The translations under genes were made by a program, and so were the position numbers. A stretch of 33,027 bases of DNA from Marinobacter sp. ELB17. Its GTDB lineage: Bacteria; Pseudomonadota; Gammaproteobacteria; Pseudomonadales; Oleiphilaceae. Shown piece by piece: positions 16,903 to 25,481 of the stretch; within the stretch, counting starts at the first letter, position 1, and each line of letters starts with the position of its first letter. Under the pieces are notes generated by a model that did no database searches, had not been told where the DNA came from, and worked only from the letters and a program-made list of their open reading frames with translations. The stretch is from positions 1 through 33,027 of the forward strand of contig NZ_AAXY01000033.1 of assembly GCF_000169375.1 (NCBI RefSeq), written 5' to 3'.

Positions 16903-17723
16903 GCTTTTTGAAGGAACTCGCCAATCGCGACAAAGTGTTCAACTTTCTGATTCCAGAAGTATCACCGGTTGACGTTCGCCACGGGCCTATTCTGTATTTG
17001 GAAGACGTCAGCGTGAGCTTTGACGGTTTCAAGGCCATCAACAACCTGAACCTGACCATCGACGACGGCGAGCTGCGCTGCATCATCGGGCCAAACGGCG
17101 CGGGCAAAACCACCATGATGGACATCATCACCGGTAAAACCCGACCGGATACCGGCTCGGTCTGGTTTGGCAGCCGCCATAACCTGCTGACCAAAAGCGA
17201 GCCTGAAATCGCTTCGCTGGGCATTGGCCGCAAATTCCAGAAGCCCACGGTGTTTGAAGCACTCACAGTGTTCGAAAACCTGGAATTGGCCATGGCGGCG
17301 GACAAGCGCGTACTGCCTACGCTGACCGCGGTACTGAACGGCGAATGCCGCGACCGCATTGACGAAGTGCTGGAGACAATTGGTCTGCGCAACCTGCGCG
17401 CTGCTTTGGCTGGCATTTTGTCCCACGGCCAGAAACAATGGCTGGAGATTGGCATGCTGCTGATGCAAAAACCGCGTTTGTTGCTGGTAGACGAACCCGT
17501 GGCTGGTATGACCGAACAGGAAATGGAACGCACCGCCGAATTGCTCACCACTCTTGCCGGCAAACAGTCCGTTGTGGTGGTGGAACACGACATGGGCTTT
17601 GTGCGCTCCATTGCCCGCAAAGTCACCGTGTTGCACCAGGGCAGCGTGCTGGCGGAAGGCACCATGGACCAGGTGTCTAACCACCCGGACGTTATCAAGG
17701 TGTACTTGGGGGAGGAAGCCTGA
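16899..17723 (+). CDS. urtD: Urea ABC transporter ATP-binding protein UrtD
   Basis: The protein is 274 residues. After an N-terminal lead with the VSVSFDGFKAINNLNL strand come Walker A GPNGAGKT, the Q-loop region GIGRKFQKPTVFEALTVFENLELAM, signature LSHGQKQWLEIGMLLMQ, Walker B LLLVDEPVAGMTEQE and the H-loop VVVEHDMGFVRSIA. This is the LivG-type ATPase of the urea importer. QKQW rather than QQR after the signature is common in UrtD. The stop and next start overlap as TGATG. Confidence 0.92.
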   Translation: MSFLKELANRDKVFNFLIPEVSPVDVRHGPILYLEDVSVSFDGFKAINNLNLTIDDGELRCIIGPNGAGKTTMMDIITGKTRPDTGSVWFGSRHNLLTKSEPEIASLGIGRKFQKPTVFEALTVFENLELAMAADKRVLPTLTAVLNGECRDRIDEVLETIGLRNLRAALAGILSHGQKQWLEIGMLLMQKPRLLLVDEPVAGMTEQEMERTAELLTTLAGKQSVVVVEHDMGFVRSIARKVTVLHQGSVLAEGTMDQVSNHPDVIKVYLGEEA

Positions 17724-18457
17724 TGCCAACTGAGAGCCTCATGCCAATGAAAAGCCTGATGCTGAAAATCCAGAAAATCGACCAGTATTATGGCGAAAGC
17801 CACACCCTCTGGGATCTGGAGCTGGATGTGCCCGAGGGTCAGTGTACCTGTGTTATGGGCCGCAACGGCGTGGGTAAAACCACACTGATGAAATGCATCA
17901 TGGGTGAAGAAACCGTCAACAGCGGTTCCATCACGTTCGCCCAGGAAGTCGAGCTTACCCAGAAAAAAATTGAAGACCGTTCTCGCCTTGGCATAGGCTA
18001 CGTGCCCCAGGGCCGGCAGATTTTCCCGCTGCTGACGGTGGAAGAAAACCTGCGTACCGGCCTGGCGGTGCGCAAAGACGGCAGCAAAAAAATCCCCGAG
18101 CGCGTGTACGAACTGTTTCCGGTGCTGGAAGAAATGCGCCACCGCCGCGGCGGCGATCTCTCTGGCGGCCAGCAACAACAACTGGCCATTGGCAGGGCCT
18201 TGGTGATTGAACCCCGTTTGCTGATTCTGGACGAGCCGGGGGAGGGCATTCAGCCCAACATCGTCGCTCAGATTGGTGAGGTTATTCGCACGCTGATCAA
18301 AGAAGACGGCCTGACGGTGCTGCTGGTGGAGCAAAAACTGCCCTTCGCCCGCAAATACGCTGACCGCTTCGCCATCCTCGACCGCGGCCGCCGCGTAGCC
18401 GAAGGCGAAATTGCCGGTCTGACCAACGAACTCATTAAAAAGCACCTGACGGTATGA
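17723..18457 (+). CDS. urtE: Urea ABC transporter ATP-binding protein UrtE
   Basis: The protein is 244 residues from the ATG at 17723, which overlaps the urtD stop and follows GGGGGAGGAA. An internal ATG at 17759 would give the more usual length of about 232, starting MLKIQKIDQYYGESHTLWDLEL. Walker A GRNGVGKT, Q-loop GYVPQGRQIFPLLTVEENL, signature LSGGQQQQLAIGRAL, Walker B LLILDEPGEGIQPNIV and H-loop VLLVEQKL are all present. This is the LivF-type ATPase. Its stop overlaps the ureD start by ATGA, which ties urea uptake to urease production in one operon. Confidence 0.92.
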   Translation: MPTESLMPMKSLMLKIQKIDQYYGESHTLWDLELDVPEGQCTCVMGRNGVGKTTLMKCIMGEETVNSGSITFAQEVELTQKKIEDRSRLGIGYVPQGRQIFPLLTVEENLRTGLAVRKDGSKKIPERVYELFPVLEEMRHRRGGDLSGGQQQQLAIGRALVIEPRLLILDEPGEGIQPNIVAQIGEVIRTLIKEDGLTVLLVEQKLPFARKYADRFAILDRGRRVAEGEIAGLTNELIKKHLTV

Positions 18458-19386
18458 CCGTATTTCAGCGCGTCGCGCCTGTGGATCAGCGCACAGCGCC
18501 CCTGCACTCGCCAGAACAGGATTCCGGCCACCGCTTCGACCCACAAAGGCGTTGGGCTGCGGCTCTGTCTTTGGGTTTTGACCTGCGCAGCGACGGACCA
18601 GGCAGCACCGTTACCCGATTAGCGCACCGCAGGCATCATGGCCCGTTAAGAGTGCAGCGGCCGTTTTACCCGGAAGGCCGCAACGGCTGCTGTCACGTGT
18701 ACCTGCTACACCCGCCGGGTGGACTGGTCAGCGGTGACGAACTGCGTATTGAGGCCACCGTGGAAGAAGGCGCGCACGTGCTGCTAACCACACCCGCCGC
18801 GGCCAAACTCTACAAAGCTGACAGCCACGGCGTTGCTTGGGGGCAGCACACCCGCTTGCACGTCGCCAGCAACGCCACACTGGAATACCTGCCGCAGGAA
18901 ACTCTGGCGTTTGACGGCTCCCGGGGCGAACAAACCACCACCATCGAACTGCAAACCGGCGCCAAATGCCTGGGCTGGGAAATTCTCGCCCTTGGCCGCC
19001 CGGCCAGCCAGTTGCCGTTCACATCTGGCCATATGGAACAGCGTTTCCAATTGCGGATGGACGGCCAGCCGTTATGGCTGGAACGCCAAATTATGAGCCC
19101 GCAACACCGCCGCTTCAAAGGCCCGTGGGGGCAGGGTGGCGCAACCGTCCAGGCTACCTTGTGGGTGGTTGGCCTGGAACACGAAGCCGCCGCGATAGAA
19201 GCGTTGCGAGCTGCACTGCCGGCAAACCCGCGGTGGGCCGTCACTCGTCGCCGGGGCGTTGTGTTGTTGCGTTATCTGGGACACGAAAGAAACGAAGCCT
19301 GGGCTTTATGCCAGCAAGCCTGGGAGTTATTGCGGCCCTTGCTGACCGGCAAAGCGGCGATAGTGCCGCGGATATGGCTGACCTGA
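18454..19386 (+). CDS. ureD: Urease accessory protein UreD
   Basis: The protein is 310 residues, beginning in the ATGA overlap with urtE. Conserved UreD blocks are GPLRVQRPFYPEG, CHVYLLHPPGGLVSGDELRIE, VLLTTPAAAKLYKA, LEYLPQETLAFDGS and WEILALGRPAS. UreD binds apo-urease and, with UreF and UreG, forms the complex that inserts nickel and carbamylates the active-site lysine. The first 30 or so residues are variable, so a later start is possible. Confidence 0.9.
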   Translation: MTVFQRVAPVDQRTAPLHSPEQDSGHRFDPQRRWAAALSLGFDLRSDGPGSTVTRLAHRRHHGPLRVQRPFYPEGRNGCCHVYLLHPPGGLVSGDELRIEATVEEGAHVLLTTPAAAKLYKADSHGVAWGQHTRLHVASNATLEYLPQETLAFDGSRGEQTTTIELQTGAKCLGWEILALGRPASQLPFTSGHMEQRFQLRMDGQPLWLERQIMSPQHRRFKGPWGQGGATVQATLWVVGLEHEAAAIEALRAALPANPRWAVTRRRGVVLLRYLGHERNEAWALCQQAWELLRPLLTGKAAIVPRIWLT

Positions 19387-19404
19387 GATCAGAGGAATAA
19401 CAAA

Positions 19405-19707
19405 ATGGAACTGACACCAAGAGATAAAGACAAGCTGCTGCTGTTCACCGCCGGCCTGCTGGCCGAGCGGCGCAAAGCCAAAGGCCTGAAACTGAATTAC
19501 CCCGAAGCCATCGCCCTGATCAGCACCGAAATTATGGAAGGCGCGCGGGAAGGCCGAACCGTTGCCGAGTTGATGAGCAGCGGTGCGGAAATTCTGACCC
19601 GCGACGACGTGATGGACGGCATCGCCGAGATGATTCCTGAAGTGCAGGTAGAAGCCACCTTCCCGGACGGCACCAAACTGGTGACCGTTCACAACCCCAT
19701 TGTATGA
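19405..19707 (+). CDS. ureA: Urease gamma subunit UreA
   Basis: The protein is 100 residues, the normal gamma length, with ATG after AGAGGAA. MELTPRDKDKLLLFTAGLLAERRKAKGLKLNYPEAIALIS, IMEGAREGRTVAELM and MIPEVQVEATFPDGTKLVTVHNPI are near-invariant gamma-subunit sequence. It assembles with UreB and UreC in the (alpha-beta-gamma)3 enzyme. It is ten bases from the ureB start codon. Confidence 0.96.
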   Translation: MELTPRDKDKLLLFTAGLLAERRKAKGLKLNYPEAIALISTEIMEGAREGRTVAELMSSGAEILTRDDVMDGIAEMIPEVQVEATFPDGTKLVTVHNPIV

Positions 19708-19717
19708 GGGCCGCGCC

Positions 19718-20035
19718 ATGATCCCCGGAGAGTACCAACTGAAAGACGGCGACATAGAACTCTGCGCCGGCCGCAAACGTATCACCGTCGACGTTGCCAA
19801 CACCGGCGACCGCCCGATACAGATCGGCTCCCACTATCATTTCGCCGAAGCCAACCCGGCGCTGAAGTTTGACCGGCCCAAAGCAACAGGCTACCGGCTT
19901 GACGTCGCTGCGGGCACTGCCATTCGCTTCGAACCGGGCCAATCACGGCAGGTCACCCTGATCCCGTTTGCCGGCAGCCGAAACATTTACGGTTTCAGGG
20001 GCGAAGTGATGGGAAATCTGGAGGCGAAGACATGA
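19718..20035 (+). CDS. ureB: Urease beta subunit UreB
   Basis: The protein is 105 residues from ATG 19718. A TTG at 19700 is in frame, but the ATG follows GAGGG by 7 bases and gives the standard MIPGEY start. GDRPIQIGSHYHFAEANPALKFDR, GYRLDVAAGTAIRFEPGQ and IYGFRGEVMG are the conserved beta-subunit motifs. The stop overlaps the ureC start (ATGA at 20032-20035). Confidence 0.96.
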   Translation: MIPGEYQLKDGDIELCAGRKRITVDVANTGDRPIQIGSHYHFAEANPALKFDRPKATGYRLDVAAGTAIRFEPGQSRQVTLIPFAGSRNIYGFRGEVMGNLEAKT

Positions 20036-21735
20036 AAATCACAAGACAAGCCTACGCCGACATGTACGGCCCCACCACCGGCGACCGAGTCCGGCTGGGC
20101 GACACCGAGCTGTGGATAGAAGTAGAAAGCGACGCCACCCACTACGGCGACGAAGTAAAATTCGGCGGCGGCAAAGTCATCCGTGACGGCATGGGCCAAA
20201 GCCAGCGAGCCGACGACACCGTAATGGACACCGTCATCACCAACGCCCTGATTCTGGATTGGTGGGGCATCGTTAAAGCCGACGTTGGCCTACAAAACGG
20301 CCGTATCGCCGCCATCGGCAAAGCCGGCAACCCCGACACCCAGCCAGATGTCACCATCGTTATCGGCCCTGGCACCGAAATCATCGCCTGCGAAGGCAAA
20401 ATCCTCACCGCCGGCGGCATCGACGCCCACATCCATTTCATCTGCCCCCAGCAGATTGAAGAAGCCCTGATGAGCGGCATTACCACCATGCTCGGCGGTG
20501 GCACCGGCCCGGCCACCGGCACCAACGCCACCACCTGCACACCCGGTGCCTGGCACATGGGCAAAATGCTTCAGGCCGTCGACAGCATGCCGATGAACAT
20601 CGGCTTCCTCGGCAAAGGCAACGCCAGCCTGCCCGAAGCCCTGGAACTGCAAGTAAAAGCCGGCGCCATCGGCCTGAAACTGCACGAAGACTGGGGCACC
20701 ACCCCGGCCAGCATCGACAACTGCCTGACGGTGGCGGACAAATACGACGTACAGGTGGCCATTCACACCGACACCCTGAACGAATCCGGCTTTGTGGAAG
20801 ACACCTTGGCCGCGTTCAAAGAACGCTGCATTCACACCTACCACACCGAAGGCGCCGGTGGCGGCCACGCGCCAGACATCATCACCGCCTGCTCTAAACC
20901 CTACGTGCTGCCGTCATCCACCAACCCCACGCGGCCCTACACCGTGAATACCATCGACGAACACCTCGACATGCTGATGGTGTGCCACCACCTGGACCCG
21001 AACATCCCGGAAGACGTCGCCTTCGCCGATTCACGCATTCGGCGCGAGACCATCGCCGCGGAAGACATCCTGCACGACCTGGGCGTTATCTCGATGATTG
21101 CTTCCGATTCCCAGGCCATGGGCCGGGTGGGCGAAGTGGTGTGCCGCACCTGGCAAACCGCTCACAAAATGAAACAGCAGCGGGGCCTGCTACCGCAAGA
21201 TGAAAGCCTGGGTGCCGACAACTTTCGCGCCAAACGCTACATCGCCAAGTACACCATCAACCCCGCCATCACCCACGGCATCAGCCACGAAGTGGGCTCG
21301 GTAGAAGTGGGCAAGATGGCAGACCTGGTGTTGTGGAACCCGGCGTTTTTCGGCGTAAAGCCGGCCCTTATTGTGAAAGGCGGGATGATTGCAGCCGCGC
21401 CCATGGGTGACCCCAACGCCTCTATCCCCACGCCCCAGCCCGTGCACTACCGCCTGATGTTTGGCGCTTTCGGCAAAGCGGCCAGCGCCACGCGCCTGAC
21501 GTTCGTCAGCCAGGCTGCGTTAGATGCCGGCGTTGGCAAAGCACTGGGCCTGGACAGCCCGCTGGCGGCCTGCAAGAACGTTCGGCAGGTGCGCAAAGCC
21601 GACATGAAACTGAATGACGCCTGCCCGCACATCACCGTAGACCCGCAAACCTACGAAGTGTATGCAGACGGCGAACTGCTCACCTGCGAGCCGGCCAGCG
21701 AATTGCCGCTGGCCCAGCGCTACCATTTGTTTTAA
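20032..21735 (+). CDS. ureC: Urease alpha (catalytic) subunit UreC
   Basis: The protein is 567 residues, full length. It hydrolyses urea to ammonia and carbamate at a di-nickel centre. All expected ligands are present: His133 and His135 in GGIDAHIHF, carbamylated Lys216 and His218 in GLKLHEDWG, His245 in AIHTDTLNE, His271 in HTYHTEGAGGGHAPDI and Asp359 in ASDSQAMGR. The flap carries MLMVCHHLD (Cys318, His319). It starts in the ATGA overlap with ureB. The gene shows no damage, so the enzyme should be functional if matured by the nearby accessory proteins. Confidence 0.97.
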   Translation: MKITRQAYADMYGPTTGDRVRLGDTELWIEVESDATHYGDEVKFGGGKVIRDGMGQSQRADDTVMDTVITNALILDWWGIVKADVGLQNGRIAAIGKAGNPDTQPDVTIVIGPGTEIIACEGKILTAGGIDAHIHFICPQQIEEALMSGITTMLGGGTGPATGTNATTCTPGAWHMGKMLQAVDSMPMNIGFLGKGNASLPEALELQVKAGAIGLKLHEDWGTTPASIDNCLTVADKYDVQVAIHTDTLNESGFVEDTLAAFKERCIHTYHTEGAGGGHAPDIITACSKPYVLPSSTNPTRPYTVNTIDEHLDMLMVCHHLDPNIPEDVAFADSRIRRETIAAEDILHDLGVISMIASDSQAMGRVGEVVCRTWQTAHKMKQQRGLLPQDESLGADNFRAKRYIAKYTINPAITHGISHEVGSVEVGKMADLVLWNPAFFGVKPALIVKGGMIAAAPMGDPNASIPTPQPVHYRLMFGAFGKAASATRLTFVSQAALDAGVGKALGLDSPLAACKNVRQVRKADMKLNDACPHITVDPQTYEVYADGELLTCEPASELPLAQRYHLF

Positions 21736-21770
21736 GGCGTAACTGTTTTAACGCGCAAACGGAGAATCCT

Positions 21771-22232
21771 ATGCTGGAACTAATAGAACGCATCCACAAC
21801 ATCGACAGCGCAGAAATTCACGACAACCTGATACTGCCTTACGAGCTGCGTATGCGCGGCCGTCTGCGCGCCACCACCGAAACCAGCCTTGATGTAGGCC
21901 TGTTTCTGGACCGTGGCCCGGTACTGCGTGATGGCGACCTGCTGCAAGCCCGAACCGGCGAAGTTATCCGCATTCGCGCCGCCGACGAGCCGGTGGTAAC
22001 CGCACGCGTTGCCGCCGGCCTGCCGCTGGCGCGCCTGTGCTTCCACCTGGGTAACCGCCACGTGTCACTGGCCATTGGCGAAGACAAGCAGGGCGGCTGG
22101 ATTCGCTTCCCACCAGACCACGTGCTGGAAGAACTGGCCGAGCATCTGGGCGCCACTCTTATACACCACAACGCCAAATTCGACCCCGAACCGGGTGCTT
22201 ATTCGCCGGCCGCGCACAACCATGAGCATTGA
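21771..22232 (+). CDS. ureE: Urease accessory protein UreE (nickel metallochaperone)
   Basis: The protein is 153 residues, with ATG after GGAGAAT. The N-terminal peptide-binding domain (LPYELRMRGRLRATTETSLDVGLFLDRGPVLRDGDLL) is followed by the metal-binding domain with ARLCFHLGNRHVSLAI, containing the conserved interface His of GNRH. The C-terminus is a short His tail (AAHNHEH) rather than a long poly-His stretch. It delivers Ni to UreG. It overlaps ureF by 11 bases. Confidence 0.93.
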   Translation: MLELIERIHNIDSAEIHDNLILPYELRMRGRLRATTETSLDVGLFLDRGPVLRDGDLLQARTGEVIRIRAADEPVVTARVAAGLPLARLCFHLGNRHVSLAIGEDKQGGWIRFPPDHVLEELAEHLGATLIHHNAKFDPEPGAYSPAAHNHEH

Positions 22233-22917
22233 CAGCCAACCAAGCGCTTCGAGCGACCTGGCATTGCTGGGCCTGATGCAACTGGTCAGCCCCGCGCTGC
22301 CCATCGGTGCGTTTGCCTGGTCCCAGGGCCTGGAAAGCGCGTTTGAGTTGGGCTGGGTGACAACCGAAGCCGACCTACGCGAATGGCTGGAAGGCGTTCT
22401 TGAAGATGGCCTAAGCCGCTGCGAGCTGCCCCTGCTGGCACGGCTGCAAACGGCCTGGGCAACGGACGATGCAGAAGCCATTGCCCAGTGGAACACCTGG
22501 CTACAAGCGATCCGTGAAACCGCCGAACTGAGTGACGAAGACACCCGCCTGGGCGCTGCCCTGGTGACGTTGCTACGCAGCCTGGGCCTGCTGCCGGGCG
22601 CGAACCTGATTCCAAACCAACCGGGTTACATCACCATGTTCGCCTGGGTAGCCCATTACCGACAGGTACCGCCGCGCCAAACGCTCATTGGCTTTGCTTG
22701 GGCCTGGCTGGAAAATCAGCTGTCTGTCGCCTGCAAAGCGCTGCCCCTCGGCCACACAGCCGCCCAGCGCATCACCGAACACATGCGCCCACTGCTGGTG
22801 ACCGCCGTAGAGGTTGCCCTGCAAAGGGAAGACGATGAACTCGGCCCCATTCTGCCGGGGCTGGCGCTGGGCAGTGCGTTGCACGAAACACAGTATTCGA
22901 GACTTTTTAGAAGTTAA
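22222..22917 (+). CDS. ureF: Urease accessory protein UreF
   Basis: The protein is 231 residues from ATG 22222. The frame is open much further upstream, but that part is a shadow of ureE. LLGLMQLVSPALPIGAFAWSQGLESAFELGWV is the UreF signature, followed by the all-helical body and the GSALHETQYSRLFRS ending. UreF bridges UreD and the UreG GTPase in the maturation complex. Confidence 0.93.
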   Translation: MSIDSQPSASSDLALLGLMQLVSPALPIGAFAWSQGLESAFELGWVTTEADLREWLEGVLEDGLSRCELPLLARLQTAWATDDAEAIAQWNTWLQAIRETAELSDEDTRLGAALVTLLRSLGLLPGANLIPNQPGYITMFAWVAHYRQVPPRQTLIGFAWAWLENQLSVACKALPLGHTAAQRITEHMRPLLVTAVEVALQREDDELGPILPGLALGSALHETQYSRLFRS

Positions 22918-22968
22918 CTTTTTCAGAAACTGACGTCTTCAAAACGAATAGCGAACGAGGAAACAACC

Positions 22969-23607
22969 ATGACACATTGCTTGAGAATAGGCGTAGGCGG
23001 CCCGGTAGGCTCCGGCAAAACCGCATTGCTGCGCCAGCTGTGCAACGCCCTGAAAGACCACTACGACATCGCCGTGGTCACCAACGACATCTACACAAGA
23101 GAAGACGCCGACTTCCTGTTGAAGCACGACGCCCTGCCGGCAGACCGCATACTGGGTGTTGAAACCGGCGGCTGCCCCCACACAGCCATACGCGAAGACG
23201 CCTCTATGAACCTGGCGGCCATCGACGACCTGCAAAACCGACACCCGAACCTGGAACTGGTGCTGGTGGAATCCGGCGGCGATAACCTTTCGGCCACCTT
23301 CAGCCCGGAACTGTCTGACCTGACCCTGTACGTGATTGACGTATCCGCCGGCGACAAAATCCCCCGCAAAGGCGGCCCCGGCATCACCAAATCCGACCTG
23401 TTGATCATCAACAAAATCGACATCGCCGAATACGTGCACGCCTCGCTGGACATCATGGAGCGTGATTCCAAAATGATGCGCGGCGAACGGCCCTTTGTGT
23501 TTGCGAATCTGTATGACGGGGTAGGGCTAGAGACGATTATCAGCTTTATTTTGGAGCGGGGCATGCTGCCGGAGCGCAGGCCGGTAAAACTGGCTGAAAC
23601 TGCTTGA
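22969..23607 (+). CDS. ureG: Urease accessory GTPase UreG
   Basis: The protein is 212 residues, with ATG after AACGAGGAAA. The P-loop GGPVGSGKTALL is at about residues 8-19. The nickel-binding CPH motif is in ETGGCPHTAIREDAS, and VESGGDNLSATFSPEL (switch region) and INKIDIAEYV (G4) follow. It is complete, with an FILERGMLPERRP end. GTP hydrolysis here drives nickel transfer to urease. Its 3' half is repeated in damaged form at 25164-25447. Confidence 0.95.
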   Translation: MTHCLRIGVGGPVGSGKTALLRQLCNALKDHYDIAVVTNDIYTREDADFLLKHDALPADRILGVETGGCPHTAIREDASMNLAAIDDLQNRHPNLELVLVESGGDNLSATFSPELSDLTLYVIDVSAGDKIPRKGGPGITKSDLLIINKIDIAEYVHASLDIMERDSKMMRGERPFVFANLYDGVGLETIISFILERGMLPERRPVKLAETA

Positions 23608-23650
23608 CCAAACCCCTTTTTTTCTTTCGAATTAAAACGGAGAAACAGTC

Positions 23651-23830
23651 ATGAAAAACATCAAACAAATGAGTATCAGCGCGATGCTCCTACTGGCTTC
23701 TACGAACGCGCTGGCGCACTCCGGCCACGAAGCCATTGGTGACGTTCTGCATATTGAATACCTGGTTGCGGCAGTGATCGTCAGCGCAATAGCGTTCACG
23801 GCCTGGAAGAAAATTAAGCAACGTCGCTGA
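23651..23830 (+). CDS. Small secreted or membrane-anchored protein after ureG (59 aa)
   Basis: An ATG at 23651 follows AAACGGAGAAA and gives MKNIKQMSISAMLLLASTNALAHSGHEAIGDVLHIEYLVAAVIVSAIAFTAWKKIKQRR. A signal peptide ends at ALA; the mature start HSGHE resembles the His-rich AHAGHD start of HupE/UreJ nickel permeases. One membrane helix (YLVAAVIVSAIAFTAW) follows, then a basic tail. Small proteins of this type occur beside urease or HupE genes, so a role in nickel handling is plausible but not shown. It ends the urease operon; a GC-rich hairpin lies about 46 bases further on. Confidence 0.65.
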   Translation: MKNIKQMSISAMLLLASTNALAHSGHEAIGDVLHIEYLVAAVIVSAIAFTAWKKIKQRR

Positions 23831-23876
23831 GAGTTAAGACGACGATTGCGCAGCCTCTTAACGTCCCCGCAAGAAC

Positions 23877-23902
23877 GGCTGGCGGCAAACGCCAGCCCTT
23901 TC
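23877..23902 (+). terminator. Strong GC hairpin after the urease cluster
   Basis: GGCTGGCG (23877-23884) pairs perfectly with CGCCAGCC (23890-23897) around GCAAA, followed by CTTTCC. The T-tract is short, so termination may be partial. The remainder of 23831-24112 shows no gene. Confidence 0.5.
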
Positions 23903-24112
23903 CCCGTACCCGTTTTGAATCGTGCGACCTCTGGATTATTGCAATAACTTGGACGTCGCGCGGTGCCGTGCGCTCACGTCATTTTTGAGCTAAGGTATTT
24001 TTTCGATATAGCTTGGTTGAACCTTTACTCTGCATTCGTGCGTGACAATGAGGACGTCGCGCCTTGGTGGCGATGAAGCGTTCAGTATGGTTACGGGAAA
24101 AAGCAAAATAAC

Positions 24113-25042
24113 ATGACAATATCAATTATTTGTACCAATAAAGACCCTGAACCCTGGGTAGCCGCCCTAAGGGCATTAGACCCTACTCTCGACGTTCAAA
24201 TATGGCCAAACGAAAGCCGCAAAGATGACGTTGAGTTTGCCTTATGTTGGAATCATCCCGAAGGCGTTCTACAAGACTACCCAAATCTGCGATGCATCTG
24301 CTCTATGGGCGCAGGTATAGATCATTTACTGAATGATGAATTTTTGCCAAAAGATCTACCGGTGATAAGAATTATAGATCCTCTATTAGCACAGTCTATG
24401 TATGAATATCTTCATACAGCCGTTATGTATTACTTCCGGGATTTTGACATATACAAAACTCAGCAATACCAATCGAACTGGAAACAACAGTCACCCAAAG
24501 CAATAGTCCATACGACCATCGGTGTAATGGGGTTAGGTAAGCTTGGAGAATATTCGGCGAGTAAGTTTTCTGAGATTGGATTTAATGTCATTGGTTGGTC
24601 TCGTTCTCAAAAAACGATGACCGGAGTAAAGTCTTATGCAGGTGACAGGCAACTAGAAGAATTTCTTTCGCAAGTAAATATATTGATTTGCTTATTGCCC
24701 CTGACAAACGAGACGCGTGGTATTCTTAACTTAGAAAACTTAAATAAACTGCCTTTTGGGGCTTGCTTAGTCAATGTAGCGAGGGGCGAGCACTTAATGG
24801 ATGAAGATCTGATAACAGCACTAAATGAAGGTCAGCTGAGAGGAGCGTGCCTTGATGTTTTTAGAGAGGAGCCATTATCTCAGATACATCCATTTTGGCA
24901 GAATAACAAAATACTCCTGACCCCTCACTGCTCAAGCATTACAGATCCTGACTCAGTCGCGCCTCAAATTTTGAAAAACTATCGACTGATGAAAAGTGGT
25001 CGGGCCTTAATGAATCAAGTAGACGCTTTTCGAGGTTATTAA
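24113..25042 (+). CDS. D-2-hydroxyacid dehydrogenase, glyoxylate/hydroxypyruvate reductase A (GhrA) type
   Basis: The protein is 309 residues. The Rossmann motif is GVMGLGKLGEYSASKF (GLGKLG at 140-145). The catalytic set is Arg224 (VARGEHL), a Glu in REEPL (252-253) and His272 in LLTPHCSS, with CSMGAGIDHLL for the substrate-binding domain. GhrA reduces glyoxylate or hydroxypyruvate with NAD(P)H. Base use is clearly more AT-rich than the urease genes on either side. The gene lies between the intact ureG and a broken second ureG copy, so it was probably brought in during the rearrangement. Its own upstream region (about 280 bases) could carry a promoter, but none is clear. Confidence 0.85.
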   Translation: MTISIICTNKDPEPWVAALRALDPTLDVQIWPNESRKDDVEFALCWNHPEGVLQDYPNLRCICSMGAGIDHLLNDEFLPKDLPVIRIIDPLLAQSMYEYLHTAVMYYFRDFDIYKTQQYQSNWKQQSPKAIVHTTIGVMGLGKLGEYSASKFSEIGFNVIGWSRSQKTMTGVKSYAGDRQLEEFLSQVNILICLLPLTNETRGILNLENLNKLPFGACLVNVARGEHLMDEDLITALNEGQLRGACLDVFREEPLSQIHPFWQNNKILLTPHCSSITDPDSVAPQILKNYRLMKSGRALMNQVDAFRGY

Positions 25043-25163
25043 GCAGTTGGATTGAATCATATCCAGAAAGGACAGGCACAACAGGCAGGTATAGTGTATC
25101 CCCGCGAGATTAAGTGGTGTGAAGAGTGTGAAGAGTGCCTGTCTCTGGTGTTTTTCCCGAAAT

Positions 25164-25447
25164 TGGAACTGGTGCTGGTGGAATCCGGCGGCGACAAAAT
25201 ACCCCGCAAATGTGGCCTCAGCATCACCAAATCCGACCTGTTGATCATCAACAAAATCGACATCGCCGAATACGTGCACGCCTCGCTGAACATCATGGAT
25301 TGTGATTCCAAAATGATGCGCGGCGAGTGGCCATTCGTGTTTGCCAACCTTTACAACGGGGTAGGGCTGGAGATGATTATCAGCTTCATTCTGGAGCGCG
25401 GAATGCTGCCGGAGCGCAGGCCAGAAAAGCTAGCTGAAACTGCCTGA
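25164..25447 (+). pseudogene. Partial duplicate of ureG with an internal in-frame deletion
   Basis: From 25164 the DNA is a near copy of the 3' half of ureG (23251-23607), down to the ERGMLPERRPEKLAETA end. The P-loop and CPH motif are missing. Relative to ureG, 72 bases (24 codons, NLSATF...VSAGD) are absent between two CCGGCGA-like repeats, joining VESGGD directly to KIPRK. Substitutions such as KGG to KCG and ER to DC suggest relaxed selection. The frame is open from 25052, but the first 37 codons have no UreG similarity. It cannot bind GTP and is a relic. Confidence 0.88.
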
Positions 25448-25481
25448 ACCATTAACACCACGGACAAGACCAAGGAAAAAC

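Noticed and set aside
16847..18544. Long minus-strand open frame (565 codons) opposite urtD and urtE
   Set aside because: It lies entirely opposite two clear ABC ATPase genes and has low-complexity composition, a common antisense artefact of GC-rich codon use.
25052..25163. Possible new N-terminal domain on the ureG duplicate
   Set aside because: The 37 codons have no domain features, contain a short GTGAAGAGT tandem repeat, and the fused product would lack the P-loop; it is better read as a junction relic.
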